The notes beneath the pieces were generated by a model. That model was not told where the DNA came from. It searched no databases and was given only the letters and a program-made list of their open reading frames with translations. Below, in pieces: positions 48,151 to 58,670 of a stretch of DNA of 64,000 bases (positions are counted from its first letter, which is position 1; each line of letters starts with the position of its first letter). Source of the stretch: Bradyrhizobium sp. LTSP849 (lineage in GTDB: Bacteria > Pseudomonadota > Alphaproteobacteria > Rhizobiales > Xanthobacteraceae); assembly GCF_000938255.1 (NCBI RefSeq), contig NZ_JYMR01000004.1, positions 62,001 to 126,000 of the forward strand. Direction: 5' to 3'. Position numbers and translations under genes: made by a program.

Positions 48151-48354
48151 TCAATATTCGATGGCGAGACGCTTGCGGATTTCGTCAATGCGCTTGTCAA
48201 GCGCGTCGAACCGCGCATGAACCGATCGGTCGTGGAGATAGAAGACGTAGCCGCCGGCGAGGAACGCGAAGACCCAGTGGTGATGCTCGACATAGCCAAA
48301 GACCGCCTCGATGGCCTGACCAATGAAAGTGACCACGCTCCACACAAATTCCAT
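48151..48354 (-). CDS. 67-residue membrane protein
   Basis: Starts at the ATG at 48354 with a strong GGGAGGAA ribosome site 8 bases away. It encodes MEFVWSVVTFIGQAIEAVFG, a hydrophobic helix about 25-45 (WVFAFLAGGYVFYLHD) and a charged C-terminal helix (HARFDALDKRIDEIRKRLAI) likely to coil. Function unknown; no close family was recognised. A longer frame upstream has no ribosome site and no coding character. It is divergent from the M17 peptidase gene. Confidence 0.75.
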   Translation of the reverse strand: MEFVWSVVTFIGQAIEAVFGYVEHHHWVFAFLAGGYVFYLHDRSVHARFDALDKRIDEIRKRLAIEY

Positions 48355-48548
48355 CGCAATTCCTCCCGGCACGCTTCGTCTTCGGTCACCGGTGCTTTGC
48401 GCGCACCTGCTTGGCGACCGCTGTCCGGAACCTAGCATGGCACCTCCAAAGCGAGTAGCGGCTCGCTGAACGGTGACCGCAAGCCGATTGCAGCCATGGC
48501 GAAACTCTGCGAAGTCTCCTGCAACCGAATGACCTTGCGGACCCGCCA

Positions 48549-49925
48549 ATGCCTTCCGTCTTCGAGACCTCCTCAACTGCCACGCCCATCACTTTCGTCA
48601 CCAAATCGAGCTGGGATCAGGTCGCCGAGACGCTGCCGCCGGCGCAGCGCCAGTTCGCCACCGCGAGCGCCTTTGCCGCCAAGCCGGGTGGCTATCTCGC
48701 GCTGCCGGCGCCCGACGGCGCGATCGCGCAGATCCTGTTCGGTCTCGAGGACGACGGCGCCCGATCGCGCGACCCATTCCGGCCGGGCGCCCTGCCCGGC
48801 CTGCTGCCGCCAGGCACCTATCGCTTTGCCAATGCACCGCACGATGCACGGCTGGCGGCGCTGGCGTTTGCGCTTGGAAGCTACCGCTTTGCCCGTTACC
48901 GCAAGGCTGATCGCCCCGACGTCCGGCTGGTGCCGCCGGATGGTGTCGACGCGACCGAGATCAGCCGCATCGCGGATGCTGCCATGCTGGCGCGCGACCT
49001 CATCAACACGCCGGCCAACGACATGGGACCGGAGGAGCTGGCCACGGCCGCGCAAGGGCTCGCCGCCGAATTCGGCGCAAGCTTCACCTGCATCGTCGGC
49101 GAGGATCTGAAGGCCAAGAACTTTCCGCTGATCCACGCAGTCGGCATGGCCTCCGACCGCGCGCCACGGCTGATCGACATCGTCTGGGGCGATCCTGCCC
49201 ATCCCAAGGTGACGCTGGTCGGCAAAGGCGTCTGCTTCGACACCGGCGGGCTCGACCTGAAGCCGTCGAGCGGCATGCTGATCATGAAGAAGGACATGGG
49301 CGGCGCCGCCAACGTGCTGGCGCTGGCGCGCATGGTGATGGACGCGAAGCTGAAGGTCCGGCTGCGCGTGCTGATTCCGGCGGTCGAGAATGCGGTCTCC
49401 GGCAATGCCTTCCGCCCGCTCGACATCTTCACCTCGCGCAAGGGCATCACAGTCGAGATCGGCAACACCGACGCGGAAGGCCGGCTGGTGCTCGCCGACG
49501 CGCTGGCGCTGGCCGACGAGGAGAAGCCGGACCTGCTGATCGATCTGGGCACACTGACGGGCGCCGCGCGCGTCGCGCTGGGGCCGGATTTACCGCCCTT
49601 TTACACCAATGATGAGACGCTTGCGGGAGACGTCGCGCGTTGCGCGGTGAAGGAGAACGATCCGTTGTGGCGCATGCCGCTGTGGCCGCCTTACGATGCG
49701 TGGCTGGACTCCAAGACGGCCACCGTCACCAACGCACCGTCCGGCGGATTTGCCGGCTCGATCATTTGCGCGCTGTTCTTGCAACGCTTCGTCGAGCAAG
49801 CCAAGAGCTGGCTGCATGTCGATATCTACGGCTGGACGCCATCGGCGAAGCCGGCGCGGCCCGAGGGCGGCGAATGCCAGGCCGCACGCGCCATCTACGC
49901 ATTGCTGAGCGAGCGCTATGCATGA
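48549..49925 (+). CDS. Leucyl aminopeptidase (M17 family)
   Basis: A 458-residue dimetal aminopeptidase. The catalytic domain starts near residue 170: VTLVGKGVCFDTGGLDLKPS, MKKDMGGAANVLALA, IPAVENAVSGNAFRPLD, the signature NTDAEGRLVLADAL and LIDLGTLTGAARVALG. The N-terminal 150 residues form the macro-like domain, shorter and more divergent than in PepA. It removes N-terminal residues from peptides. The last 8 bases overlap the NlpC/P60 gene. Confidence 0.95.
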   Translation: MPSVFETSSTATPITFVTKSSWDQVAETLPPAQRQFATASAFAAKPGGYLALPAPDGAIAQILFGLEDDGARSRDPFRPGALPGLLPPGTYRFANAPHDARLAALAFALGSYRFARYRKADRPDVRLVPPDGVDATEISRIADAAMLARDLINTPANDMGPEELATAAQGLAAEFGASFTCIVGEDLKAKNFPLIHAVGMASDRAPRLIDIVWGDPAHPKVTLVGKGVCFDTGGLDLKPSSGMLIMKKDMGGAANVLALARMVMDAKLKVRLRVLIPAVENAVSGNAFRPLDIFTSRKGITVEIGNTDAEGRLVLADALALADEEKPDLLIDLGTLTGAARVALGPDLPPFYTNDETLAGDVARCAVKENDPLWRMPLWPPYDAWLDSKTATVTNAPSGGFAGSIICALFLQRFVEQAKSWLHVDIYGWTPSAKPARPEGGECQAARAIYALLSERYA

Positions 49926-50772
49926 TCCAAAATACGATCCAAGGCTGACACCGGCGCGGGGCGACCTCGCCGCGAAATATCTCGAAGGCAAGGTGCAAGC
50001 CGATCGCTTCGTCACCGGCGAGGAATTCGAGGTGGTCGAGCCGATTGCGCCCATGCGCGAGCAGCCCTCCTCGAACGCGATGCTGATGACGGAAGCGCTG
50101 CGCGGTGAGCGGGTCACGATCTACGACCGCGACGGCGAAGGCTGGGCCTGGGGCCAGCTAGCCGGCGATGGCTATGTCGGCTGGCTCCCTGATGCAGCGC
50201 TGATGAAGCCCTTGGCCGCGCCGACGCACAAGGTAAGCGCACTCCGAACATTCGCCTTCCCCGGCCCCTCGATCAAGCTGCCGCCGGCCGACACGCTGGT
50301 GCTGGGATCGAAACTCGCGGTGGCGCGGGAGGACGGCAGTTTCGCGGTGACGCGCGACGGAACATTTTTGCCGAAGGCGCATCTTACACCGCTCGATCAT
50401 CGCGAACCGGACTTCGTCGCGGTCGCCGAGCGCTTCGTCGGCACGCCCTATCTGTGGGGCGGCAAGAGCAGCCTCGGCATCGATTGCTCCGGCCTGGTGC
50501 AGGTCTCGCTGACGGCCGCAGGCATCGGCTGCCCGCGCGACAGCGACATGCAGCAGGCGGGTCTCGGTCGCGCGCTGGAACAGCACGAGATGGGCAAGCT
50601 GCAGCGCGGCGACCTGATCTTCTGGAAGGGCCATGTCGCGATCGTCCGCGACGCCAGCACGATGGTTCATGCCAATGCGCATCACATGGCGACGGTGATC
50701 GAGCAGACCGAGCCGGCGATCGCGCGCATCAGGCAGGCCGGCAGCGAGGTCGCTGCGATCAAGCGGCTTTGA
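49918..50772 (+). CDS. NlpC/P60 family hydrolase with SH3-like domains
   Basis: A 284-residue C40 peptidase. An SH3-like N-terminal segment (about 40-150: PIAPMREQPSSNAML, GWAWGQLAGDGYVGWLPDAA) precedes the NlpC/P60 core with catalytic Cys in LGIDCSGLVQVSL, His in FWKGHVAIVRD and a further His in MVHANAHHM. No signal peptide, so it may cleave murein peptides in the cytoplasm during recycling, consistent with co-expression with the overlapping aminopeptidase. Confidence 0.93.
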   Translation: MHDPKYDPRLTPARGDLAAKYLEGKVQADRFVTGEEFEVVEPIAPMREQPSSNAMLMTEALRGERVTIYDRDGEGWAWGQLAGDGYVGWLPDAALMKPLAAPTHKVSALRTFAFPGPSIKLPPADTLVLGSKLAVAREDGSFAVTRDGTFLPKAHLTPLDHREPDFVAVAERFVGTPYLWGGKSSLGIDCSGLVQVSLTAAGIGCPRDSDMQQAGLGRALEQHEMGKLQRGDLIFWKGHVAIVRDASTMVHANAHHMATVIEQTEPAIARIRQAGSEVAAIKRL

Positions 50773-50779
50773 CGGGACC

Positions 50780-52417
50780 CTACGTCGCCACCGAACCGTC
50801 GCCTGCCGCCTCGATTCGGAACGCTGCTGCAAACAGCGCACGGGTGTAATCGGTCTTCGGTGACTTGAATAGCTCGGCCGCCTGGCCCTCCTCGACCACC
50901 TTGCCGCCGCGCATCACGATGAGGTGGCTGGCGAGCGAGGCGACGACGCGCAGATCGTGCGAGATGAACATGTAGGTAAGGTCGCGCCTGCGCTGCAACT
51001 CACGCAGCAGGTCAACCATCTGCGCCTGGATCAACATGTCGAGTGCGCTGGTGGGCTCGTCCAGCACGACGAAATCCGGCTCCAGCACCATCGCGCGCGC
51101 GATGCTGATGCGCTGGCGCTGACCGCCGGAGAATTCATGCGGATAACGGTAGCGGGTGTCCGGCTTCAAGCCGACATCCTCGAGCGCCTTGACGACACGC
51201 GCCTCGCGCTCTTCGCGCGACAGGTTCGGCTGATGCACCGAGAGGCCTTCGCCGACGATGTCGGCAACCGACATACGCGGGCTGAGCGAGCCGAACGGAT
51301 CCTGGAACACGATCTGCATGTCACGTCGATAAGGCCGCATGTCCTTGAAGCGCAGGCCCTGGATGTCTTTCCCCAGGAACACGATCCGCCCGTTCGAGGA
51401 GATCAGCCGCATCAGCGCCAGCCCCAGCGTGGTCTTGCCGGATCCGGACTCACCGACGACGCCGAGCGTCTCGCCCTTGCGCACGGCAACGCTGACGCCA
51501 TCGACCGCCTTGATGTGGCCGACCGTCTTGCGCATCAAGCCGCGCTTGATCGGAAACCAGACCTTCAGGTCGTTGGCCGACATCACCACCGGCGCATCCG
51601 GCTGCGGTGGCGCAGGATCAGGCTTCGGCTCCGCCGCAAGCAGGTCGCGCGTATAGGGATGTTTCGGGCTCTTGAAGACCTGTTCGACCGGCCCCTGCTC
51701 GACAATCTTGCCGCCGTTCATCACACAGACGTGGTCGGCGATGCGGCGCACGATGCCGAGGTCGTGGGTGATGAAGAGCAGGCTCATGCCGAGCCGCGCG
51801 CGAATTTCAGCGAGCAGCGCCAGGATCTGCGCCTGCACGGTGACGTCGAGTGCCGTGGTCGGCTCGTCCGCGATCAGCAGGTCCGGCTCGTTGGCGAGCG
51901 CCATCGCGATCATCACGCGCTGGCGCTGACCGCCGGAGAGCTGGTGCGGATAGCTCTTCAGCCGCGTCTCCGGCTCGGGGATGCCGACCTGGGTCAGCAG
52001 CTCCAGCGTGCGCTTGCGCGCCTCGGCATTGCTGGTCGGATTGTGCAGCTGGATGATCTCGCCGATCTGCGCCTCGATCGTGTGCAGCGGATTGAGCGAG
52101 GTCATCGGCTCCTGGAAGATGATGGAGATGTCGCTGCCGCGAACCCCCCGCATCTGCTGTTCGGACTTGTCGATCAGCTCCTGTCCCTTGAAGCGGATGC
52201 TCCCCGAGGGGTGCGAGGCATTCGGGTAAGGCAACAGCTTGAGGATCGACAACGCGCTGACCGACTTGCCCGACCCGGACTCGCCGACCAGCGCCACGCA
52301 CTCGCCGCGCTTGATCTGGAATGAAACGTTATCGACGGCAAGCGTCGTTGCGCCGCCTTGGTGGAAAGCCACCGAGAGGTCTCGGACGGCAAGCAATGGC
52401 TGGTTGATCGCGTCCAT
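50780..52417 (-). CDS. yejF: Peptide ABC transporter dual ATPase (YejF-type)
   Basis: A 545-residue fusion of two oligopeptide-type ATPases. Cassette 1: [42 protein letters not shown]. Cassette 2: [42 protein letters not shown]. It drives import by YejB and YejE. It is the last gene of the five-gene minus-strand unit, 3 bp after yejE, and convergent with the NlpC/P60 gene (7 bp). Confidence 0.96.
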   Translation of the reverse strand: MDAINQPLLAVRDLSVAFHQGGATTLAVDNVSFQIKRGECVALVGESGSGKSVSALSILKLLPYPNASHPSGSIRFKGQELIDKSEQQMRGVRGSDISIIFQEPMTSLNPLHTIEAQIGEIIQLHNPTSNAEARKRTLELLTQVGIPEPETRLKSYPHQLSGGQRQRVMIAMALANEPDLLIADEPTTALDVTVQAQILALLAEIRARLGMSLLFITHDLGIVRRIADHVCVMNGGKIVEQGPVEQVFKSPKHPYTRDLLAAEPKPDPAPPQPDAPVVMSANDLKVWFPIKRGLMRKTVGHIKAVDGVSVAVRKGETLGVVGESGSGKTTLGLALMRLISSNGRIVFLGKDIQGLRFKDMRPYRRDMQIVFQDPFGSLSPRMSVADIVGEGLSVHQPNLSREEREARVVKALEDVGLKPDTRYRYPHEFSGGQRQRISIARAMVLEPDFVVLDEPTSALDMLIQAQMVDLLRELQRRRDLTYMFISHDLRVVASLASHLIVMRGGKVVEEGQAAELFKSPKTDYTRALFAAAFRIEAAGDGSVAT

Positions 52418-52420
52418 CTT

Positions 52421-53599
52421 CTACCTGAACGTCTTGCGCGGATCGAAAGCGTCGCGCACGGCTTCGCCGATGAAGATCAGAAGCGACAGCATGATCGCGA
52501 CCGAGAAGAAACCGGAGAAACCGAGCCACGGGGCCTGCACGTTGGCCTTGGCCTGCGACAACAGCTCGCCCAGCGACGGCGAGCCCGGCGGCAGGCCGAA
52601 GCCAAGGAAATCGAGGGCCGTGAGCGTCATCACCGACGACGAGACGATGAACGGCAGGAACGTCATCGTCGCAACCATGGCGTTCGGCAACAAATGCCTG
52701 AACATGATCACGGCGTTCGACACGCCGAGCGCCCGTGCCGCCTGGATATATTCGAAATTGCGCCCGCGCAGGAACTCCGCGCGCACCAGGCCGACGAGCG
52801 ACACCCAGTGAAACAACACCATGATGCCGAGCAGGATGAAGAAGCCCGGTGGGAGCACGGCCGATATGATGAGCAGCAGGTAGAGATAAGGGATGGCGTT
52901 CCATATCTCGATGAAGCGCTGAAACAAAAGATCGATCCAGCCGCCGAAATAGCCCTGCACGCCACCGGCGAGGACACCGATGACGGAAGACACGATCGTG
53001 AGGATGAGACCGAACAGCACCGAGATGCGGAAGCCGTAGATCATCCGCGCGACCACGTCGCGGCCCTGGTCGTCGGTGCCGAGCCAGTTGTATTCGAGAT
53101 CACGGCAACTCTTCAGCCCCTTCTTCTCCACCACCGGCTTGCATTGCGCTTCCGTCAGCATCCAGGTGGGCGGCGACGGGGCCGGCGTCGGCAGATCGAG
53201 ATTGTGGGTCCCGTAAGAGTAGCGGATCAGCGGCCAGACGATGCTGCCACCCTTGTCCTTGATCAGCTTCTGCAAATAGGGATCGCGGTAATCGGCCGCG
53301 GTCTCGAAATCGCCGCCAAAGGTCGTCTCCGAATAGGTGACGAAAGCGGGCCAGTAGAGATGGCCGTCATACTTGATCAGGAACGGCCGGTCGTTGGCGA
53401 TCAGTTCGGCGCACAGCGACACCACGAACAGGACCATGAAGATCCAGAACGACCAATAGCCGCGCCGGTTCGCCTTGAAATTCTGCCAACGCCGCGTGTT
53501 GAGTGGTGATGGCACAAACGGCTTGCGCGTGATCGGCACGGCTTCGCCGAGCGGCGATTTCACGGTGGTCTCGATCGGGGTCGGGGCGGTAATCGTCAT
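52421..53599 (-). CDS. yejE: Peptide ABC transporter permease YejE
   Basis: A 392-residue DppC-type permease. N-terminal NTRRWQNFKANRRGYWSFWI, one helix, a periplasmic segment of about 110 residues with WLGTDDQGRDVVARMIYGFR, then helices and the coupling block VRAEFLRGRNFEYIQAARAL. The ATG shares one base with the yejB stop (TGATG). Partner of YejB. Confidence 0.96.
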   Translation of the reverse strand: MTITAPTPIETTVKSPLGEAVPITRKPFVPSPLNTRRWQNFKANRRGYWSFWIFMVLFVVSLCAELIANDRPFLIKYDGHLYWPAFVTYSETTFGGDFETAADYRDPYLQKLIKDKGGSIVWPLIRYSYGTHNLDLPTPAPSPPTWMLTEAQCKPVVEKKGLKSCRDLEYNWLGTDDQGRDVVARMIYGFRISVLFGLILTIVSSVIGVLAGGVQGYFGGWIDLLFQRFIEIWNAIPYLYLLLIISAVLPPGFFILLGIMVLFHWVSLVGLVRAEFLRGRNFEYIQAARALGVSNAVIMFRHLLPNAMVATMTFLPFIVSSSVMTLTALDFLGFGLPPGSPSLGELLSQAKANVQAPWLGFSGFFSVAIMLSLLIFIGEAVRDAFDPRKTFR

Positions 53600-54708
53600 C
53601 ACACCTCCCGCGCCTCGAAATCAATCCGGGGATCGATCCACATATAGGTCAGATCCGAGATCAGATTGACGACGAGCCCCATGAGCGAAAAGATGTAGAG
53701 CGTACCGAACACGACGGGATAATCGCGGTTGAGCACGCTCTCGAAACCGAGCAGCCCGAGCCCGTCCAGCGAGAAGATGGTCTCGATCAAGAGCGATCCC
53801 GAGAAAAAGGCACTGATGAAGGCGCCAGGGAAGCCCGCAATCACGATCAGCATCGCGTTGCGGAAGATGTGGCCGTAGAGCACCTGATTCTCGCTACAGC
53901 CCTTGGCTCGTGCGGTCATGACGTACTGCTTGCGGATCTCGTCCAGGAACGAATTCTTGGTGAGAAATGTCATGGTCGCGAAGGCGCCGAGTGCCAGCGA
54001 GATCAGCGGCAGGGTCAGGTGCCAGAAATAGTCGATGATCTTCCAGTACCAGGGAAACTGCGACCAGCCGTCCGACGTCAGTCCGCGCAGCGGGAACCAG
54101 TTGAAGAATGAACCGCCGGCAAACAGGATGATCAGCAGGATCGCAAACAGGAAGCCCGGGATGGCGTAACCGAGCACGATCACCGCCGAGGTCCATGTAT
54201 CGAAGCGTGTGCCGTCCTTGACCGCCTTGCGAATGCCGAGCGGAATCGAGATCAGATAGGTCAGCAGCGTCAGCCAGATGCCAAGCGAGATCGAAACCGG
54301 AAGCTTCTCCTTGACGAGCTGGATCACGCTCACCGTGCGGAAATAGCTCATGCCGAAATCGAAGCGCGCGTAATTCCAGACCATCAGCGCGAAACGCTCG
54401 GGCGCCGGCTTGTCGAAACCGAACTGCACTTCCAGCTTCTTGATGAACTCGGGATCGAGTCCCTGAGCGCCGCGATATTTCGAGCTGACCGCGTCGCCGC
54501 CGGGGCCACCCTGCCCCGGTGCACGCTGCGCGAAATCGCCGCCGCCCGAAATGCGCGAGCTGCCGCCGGTATCGGCGCCGGAGAGCTGTGCGATCACGCG
54601 CTCGACCGGGCCGCCGGGCGCGAACTGCACGACGACGAAGGAGATGAAGAGGATTCCGAGCAGGGTCGGAATCATCAGGAGAATACGGCGGGCGATATAG
54701 GCGCTCAT
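53599..54708 (-). CDS. yejB: Peptide ABC transporter permease YejB
   Basis: A 369-residue DppB-type permease: MSAYIARRILLMIPTLLGIL, FISFVVVQFAPGGPVERVIA, a Gly/Ser-rich periplasmic insert, and the coupling block FLTKNSFLDEIRKQYVMTAR then AKGCSENQVL. The ATG at 54708 starts the family N-terminus and is 4 bp past the yejA stop. Confidence 0.96.
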   Translation of the reverse strand: MSAYIARRILLMIPTLLGILFISFVVVQFAPGGPVERVIAQLSGADTGGSSRISGGGDFAQRAPGQGGPGGDAVSSKYRGAQGLDPEFIKKLEVQFGFDKPAPERFALMVWNYARFDFGMSYFRTVSVIQLVKEKLPVSISLGIWLTLLTYLISIPLGIRKAVKDGTRFDTWTSAVIVLGYAIPGFLFAILLIILFAGGSFFNWFPLRGLTSDGWSQFPWYWKIIDYFWHLTLPLISLALGAFATMTFLTKNSFLDEIRKQYVMTARAKGCSENQVLYGHIFRNAMLIVIAGFPGAFISAFFSGSLLIETIFSLDGLGLLGFESVLNRDYPVVFGTLYIFSLMGLVVNLISDLTYMWIDPRIDFEAREV

Positions 54709-54712
54709 GTGC

Positions 54713-56617
54713 TTACTTCGCCTGATCGAGCTGAGCGGTCTTGGCGGGGTCGAACCACCACAGGGTTCGCTCACCGACGCCGCTGGCATAGTCGCTGATG
54801 GCGTAACGCGGCAGGTTCTTGGGGTGGCCGAACACGTCCCAATAAGCCAGCCGGTGACTGGTGTTGTACCACTGCGGCACCCAGTAGCGGCCGGCGCGGA
54901 ATACGCGGTCGATCGCCCGGCAAGCCACGGTCAAGTCATTGCGCGTCTCGGCCGCCATGGCCTTCTCGACCAGTGCGTCGATCGCGGGATCGGCAACGCC
55001 GGCCAGATTGTAGGAGCCCTTCGTCGCTGCGGCCTGCGAGGTGAAATAGGTTCGCAGGCTGTCACCGGGCGTCGCCGACATGCTCAGGCGCTGGATGGTG
55101 ACATCGAAGTCGAACGACTCGACCCGCGCGCGGTATTGGACGGCGTCGACGAGGCGCAGGTTGGCGTCGATGCCGAGCGTGTTCAGATTCTTGAGGAAGG
55201 AGGCGTGGTGCGGCTGGAACGACGCCTCATCGATCAGGAACTCGATGGCAAAGACTTCGCCATTCGGCAACAGCCGCTTGCCATCCTTGGCCGTGAGCTT
55301 CGCCTCCTGGAGCAGTTGCTGCGCCTTGCGCAGGAGATTGCGGTCCTGGCCCGAACCGTCAGACACCGGGGGCACGAACGGTTCGCCGAACACCTCGTCC
55401 GGAACCTTGCCGCGGAACGGCTCGAGCAGCTTCAACTCCTCGGGCGACGGAGGCCCTTCCGCGACGAGATCCGAGTTCTGGAACGGCGAGAACGTGCGCG
55501 CATAGGCGCCGTACATGATGGTCTTGTTGGTCCATTCGAAGTCGAACGCGTAGTTGATCGCTTCGCGGACCTTGGGATCCCTGAATTTGTCGCGCCGCGT
55601 GTTGAAGAACCAGCCCTGGCCGCCCGACGGCGTTTGATCCGGGACCTGCTCGCGTTTGACGCGGCCGTCCTTGATGGCGGGAAAATCGTAGCGCGTCGCC
55701 CAGATGCGCGAGGTGAATTCCTCGCGGAACAGATAGTTCTTGCCGGTAAAACCCTCGAAGGCGACGTCGCGGTCGCGATAGAATTCGTAGCGGACCACGT
55801 CGAAATTGTTGCTGCCGCGGCAGACCGGCAGGTCGGCGCCCCACCAGTCCTTGACCCGTTCGAACTCGATGTAGCGGTTGATCTCGAACTTGCCGACCTT
55901 GTACGGGCCGGAGCCCAGCGGCGCATCTGTCGACGATTCCTCGAACGGCCGGTTCGCGTAATAGGCCTTCGAGAAAATCGGCAGGCCCGCCGCATAGAGC
56001 GGCACGTCACGTGCCCGCTTCTCGGCGAAGGACACAACAACGGTGGCATCATCGACCGCCTCTACGCCGTTGACGTCGCGCATCTGCAACTGGATCAGCG
56101 GATGACCCTTCTCCTTCAGCACGTTGATGGAGAAGGCGACGTCGTGCGCGGTCAACTTCGAGCCGTCGTGAAACTTCGCCTCGGGCCGGATGGTGAAGCG
56201 ATAGGCGAGCCTGTCAGGCGATATCTGCACCGACTTGGCGGCAAAGCCATACATGCCATCAGGCTCGTCGCCGGCATGCGCCATCAGCGAGGCGAACGTC
56301 AGATCCATACCCTGCGCGCCCTCGCCCTTCAAAACGAAGGCATTGAGCGAATTGAACGTGAAATAGGACTGGTTATAGGCGCGCACCGACGGGATGAGCG
56401 AGAACGTGCCGCCCTTCGGAGCCTGGAGATTGACGTAGTCGAAATGGTGGAAGTCGGCGGCATATTTAAGATCGCCGAACGCCGAGATGCCATGAATCTC
56501 GGCCGGCATCTCCGATGCCGCTGCGCCGCGCAGCCACGCTGTGCTGAGCACGCCGCCAGCACCCAAAGCCAGCACATGCCGGCGTGACAGCTGCGCCATG
56601 CGCAAAGGCTTCCTCAA
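54713..56617 (-). CDS. yejA: Peptide-binding protein YejA-type (second gene of the operon)
   Basis: A 634-residue SBP_bac_5 protein. Tat-like signal SRRHVLALGAGGVLSTAWLR, mature start near AASEMPAEIHG. Family features: FDYVNLQAPKGGTFSLIPSV, YRFTIRPEAKFHDGSKLTAH, LGSGPYKVGKF, INYAFDFEWTNKTIMYGAY, VDAVQYRARVESFDFDVTI. It binds peptides or microcin-like molecules for YejBE-F. Overlaps the upstream paralogue by 4 bases. Confidence 0.94.
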   Translation of the reverse strand: MRKPLRMAQLSRRHVLALGAGGVLSTAWLRGAAASEMPAEIHGISAFGDLKYAADFHHFDYVNLQAPKGGTFSLIPSVRAYNQSYFTFNSLNAFVLKGEGAQGMDLTFASLMAHAGDEPDGMYGFAAKSVQISPDRLAYRFTIRPEAKFHDGSKLTAHDVAFSINVLKEKGHPLIQLQMRDVNGVEAVDDATVVVSFAEKRARDVPLYAAGLPIFSKAYYANRPFEESSTDAPLGSGPYKVGKFEINRYIEFERVKDWWGADLPVCRGSNNFDVVRYEFYRDRDVAFEGFTGKNYLFREEFTSRIWATRYDFPAIKDGRVKREQVPDQTPSGGQGWFFNTRRDKFRDPKVREAINYAFDFEWTNKTIMYGAYARTFSPFQNSDLVAEGPPSPEELKLLEPFRGKVPDEVFGEPFVPPVSDGSGQDRNLLRKAQQLLQEAKLTAKDGKRLLPNGEVFAIEFLIDEASFQPHHASFLKNLNTLGIDANLRLVDAVQYRARVESFDFDVTIQRLSMSATPGDSLRTYFTSQAAATKGSYNLAGVADPAIDALVEKAMAAETRNDLTVACRAIDRVFRAGRYWVPQWYNTSHRLAYWDVFGHPKNLPRYAISDYASGVGERTLWWFDPAKTAQLDQAK

Positions 56618-58509
56618 GATCGTTTTCCGATACGCGCCGCTTTTTCAGTGTCGTACCACCACAGCGTCGGCAGTCCGGACCGGCCGTATTTCGGCATCGG
56701 CTCGGCATGGCTGAAGCGGTCCCAGCGGGCATAGCGCGCGAACGGATAGGTGAACTGAGGCACCACGTAGAAATTCCACAGCAGCACGCGATCGAGCGCG
56801 CGCGTTGCGGCGACGAGACCGGCGCGATCCTTGGCAAAGATCACCTTCTCGATCAGGGCATCCACGGCCGGGTTCTTGATGCCGATGGTGTTGCGCGCAC
56901 CGGGAACGTCGGCGGTCGCCGAGCTCCAATATTCGCGCTGCTCGTTGCCCGGCGAAAGCGACTCGCCCCATTGATCGATGATCATATCGAAGTCGAAGCT
57001 GCGCAGCCGGTTCTGGTATTGCGCGTCGTCGACCATACGGATCGACGTGCTAACGCCGATCCGCTCCAGTGACGGCTTGTAGAACAGCGCGATGCGCTCG
57101 GACGAGGGATCCTGGATCAGGATCTCGACAGTCAGAGGCTTGCCGGACGAATCGGTCAGCTTGTGGTCGCGGATTTCGAGGCCGGCCTCCTTCAGGAGCT
57201 TTGCCGCCTCGCGCAAATTGGCGCGCACTGCTTCGGGATTGCCGCCGACAGGATTCTGGTAAGGGGTCGTGAAGACTTCCGGCGGGACCTTGTCTTTGAC
57301 GGTTTCGAGGATTTGCAATTCCTCGCCCTGAGGCAGACCGGTCGCGGCGAGCTCCGTGCCTTCGAAATAGCTGTTGATCCGCTTGTACTGACCGAAGAAC
57401 AGCTGCTTGTTCATCTCCTCGAAGTCGAAAGCGTAGTTGAAGGCTCGCCGCACCCGCGCATCCCTGAACTGCTCGCGCCTGTTGTTGACCACGAAGGCCT
57501 GCATGCGGCCGGAATCGTTGATCGGAAATTCTTCCTTGAGCACCCGCTTCTCGGCAACCGCCGGGAAGTCGTAGGCCGTCGCCCATTGCTTGGCGGAATT
57601 CTCCGCGATCCAGTCGGCCTGATCCGCCTTGAACGCTTCCAGCGCCACCTGGTTGTCGCGGAAAAACTCGAAACGCAGCTCGTCGAAATTGTTCTGGCCG
57701 ATCTGGCTGGGAACGTTGGCGCCCCAATGGTCCTTGACCCGCTCGAGCTTGACCGAACGTCCCGCCACAAATTCCTTGATCCGATACGGCCCGGACCCCA
57801 GCGGAATCTCCAGCGTGGTCGTGCCGACGTCGCGCTTCCGGCCCTGCGCGTCTGTGCCTTCCCACCAATGCTTCGGCAACACGGTCAACTCGCCGACGAT
57901 GGTCGGCAATTCCCGGTTGCCCGGCCCATCGAAGCTGAATTTGACGTCGCGCTCGCCGACCTTCTCCGTCTTCACCACGTGACGATAGTAGGACGCGTAC
58001 ATCGGACTTTGCTGCTTGAAGGTCTCCAGCGAGAAGATGACGTCTTCTGGTGTCACCGGCTTGCCGTCATGCCAGCGGGCTTCCTTGCGCAGGCGATAGA
58101 TCACCCAGGAAAAATCGTCGGGATGCTGGGCCGATTCGGCAAGTTCGCCGTACTCGGTCGCGACCTCGTCCTGCGCCCGGGTCATCAGCGTTTCGTAGAT
58201 CATGGCCGCCGCCGGTGCGAGCGCACCCTTGATGCCGGCAACCGCGAGGTTGAAATTGTCGAAGGTGCCGATCGAGATCAGGCGCGCGACGCCGCCCTTG
58301 GGCGCATCCGGATTGACATAGTCGAAGCGCTTGAAATCGGCCGGATACTTGATGTCGCCGAACAGCGACAAAGCATGGCGCCAGGGTAGATCACTCGCGG
58401 ATTGTGCCTGGGCTGCGCCGATGACGGAAACACCGGCTGCGGAACCGAGGGCTGGAAGCGCAGCGACGGCGGCGCCGGTGAGCAAGAGATCGCGTCGGGT
58501 AATGGCCAA
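56614..58509 (-). CDS. Peptide-binding protein, YejA paralogue (first gene of the operon)
   Basis: A 631-residue SBP_bac_5 protein with Tat-like signal TRRDLLLTGAAVAALPAL. Same layout as the next gene: FDYVNPDAPKGGVARLISIG, YRLRKEARWHDGKPVTPEDV, IPLGSGPYRIKEF, FNYAFDFEEMNKQLFFGQY, VDDAQYQNRLRSFDFDMII. Two binding proteins for one transporter would broaden its substrate range. The sequence differs throughout, so the duplication is old. Its start is followed by ATGA coupling to the second protein. Confidence 0.93.
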   Translation of the reverse strand: MAITRRDLLLTGAAVAALPALGSAAGVSVIGAAQAQSASDLPWRHALSLFGDIKYPADFKRFDYVNPDAPKGGVARLISIGTFDNFNLAVAGIKGALAPAAAMIYETLMTRAQDEVATEYGELAESAQHPDDFSWVIYRLRKEARWHDGKPVTPEDVIFSLETFKQQSPMYASYYRHVVKTEKVGERDVKFSFDGPGNRELPTIVGELTVLPKHWWEGTDAQGRKRDVGTTTLEIPLGSGPYRIKEFVAGRSVKLERVKDHWGANVPSQIGQNNFDELRFEFFRDNQVALEAFKADQADWIAENSAKQWATAYDFPAVAEKRVLKEEFPINDSGRMQAFVVNNRREQFRDARVRRAFNYAFDFEEMNKQLFFGQYKRINSYFEGTELAATGLPQGEELQILETVKDKVPPEVFTTPYQNPVGGNPEAVRANLREAAKLLKEAGLEIRDHKLTDSSGKPLTVEILIQDPSSERIALFYKPSLERIGVSTSIRMVDDAQYQNRLRSFDFDMIIDQWGESLSPGNEQREYWSSATADVPGARNTIGIKNPAVDALIEKVIFAKDRAGLVAATRALDRVLLWNFYVVPQFTYPFARYARWDRFSHAEPMPKYGRSGLPTLWWYDTEKAARIGKRS

Positions 58510-58670
58510 ATCAACATCCCAGTCTTGAAGGAGGTTACCCCTTTAAGGGCCCAATATAGGCGAGGTTTCGACCGAATATGTTGCTTTTTCCTCATGATGG
58601 AAGCCCCGCCGGGCCCTTCGCTGCGGCGAAACGCCCCGATAACGATGCTGCGAGGTCCGAATACGGAAAC

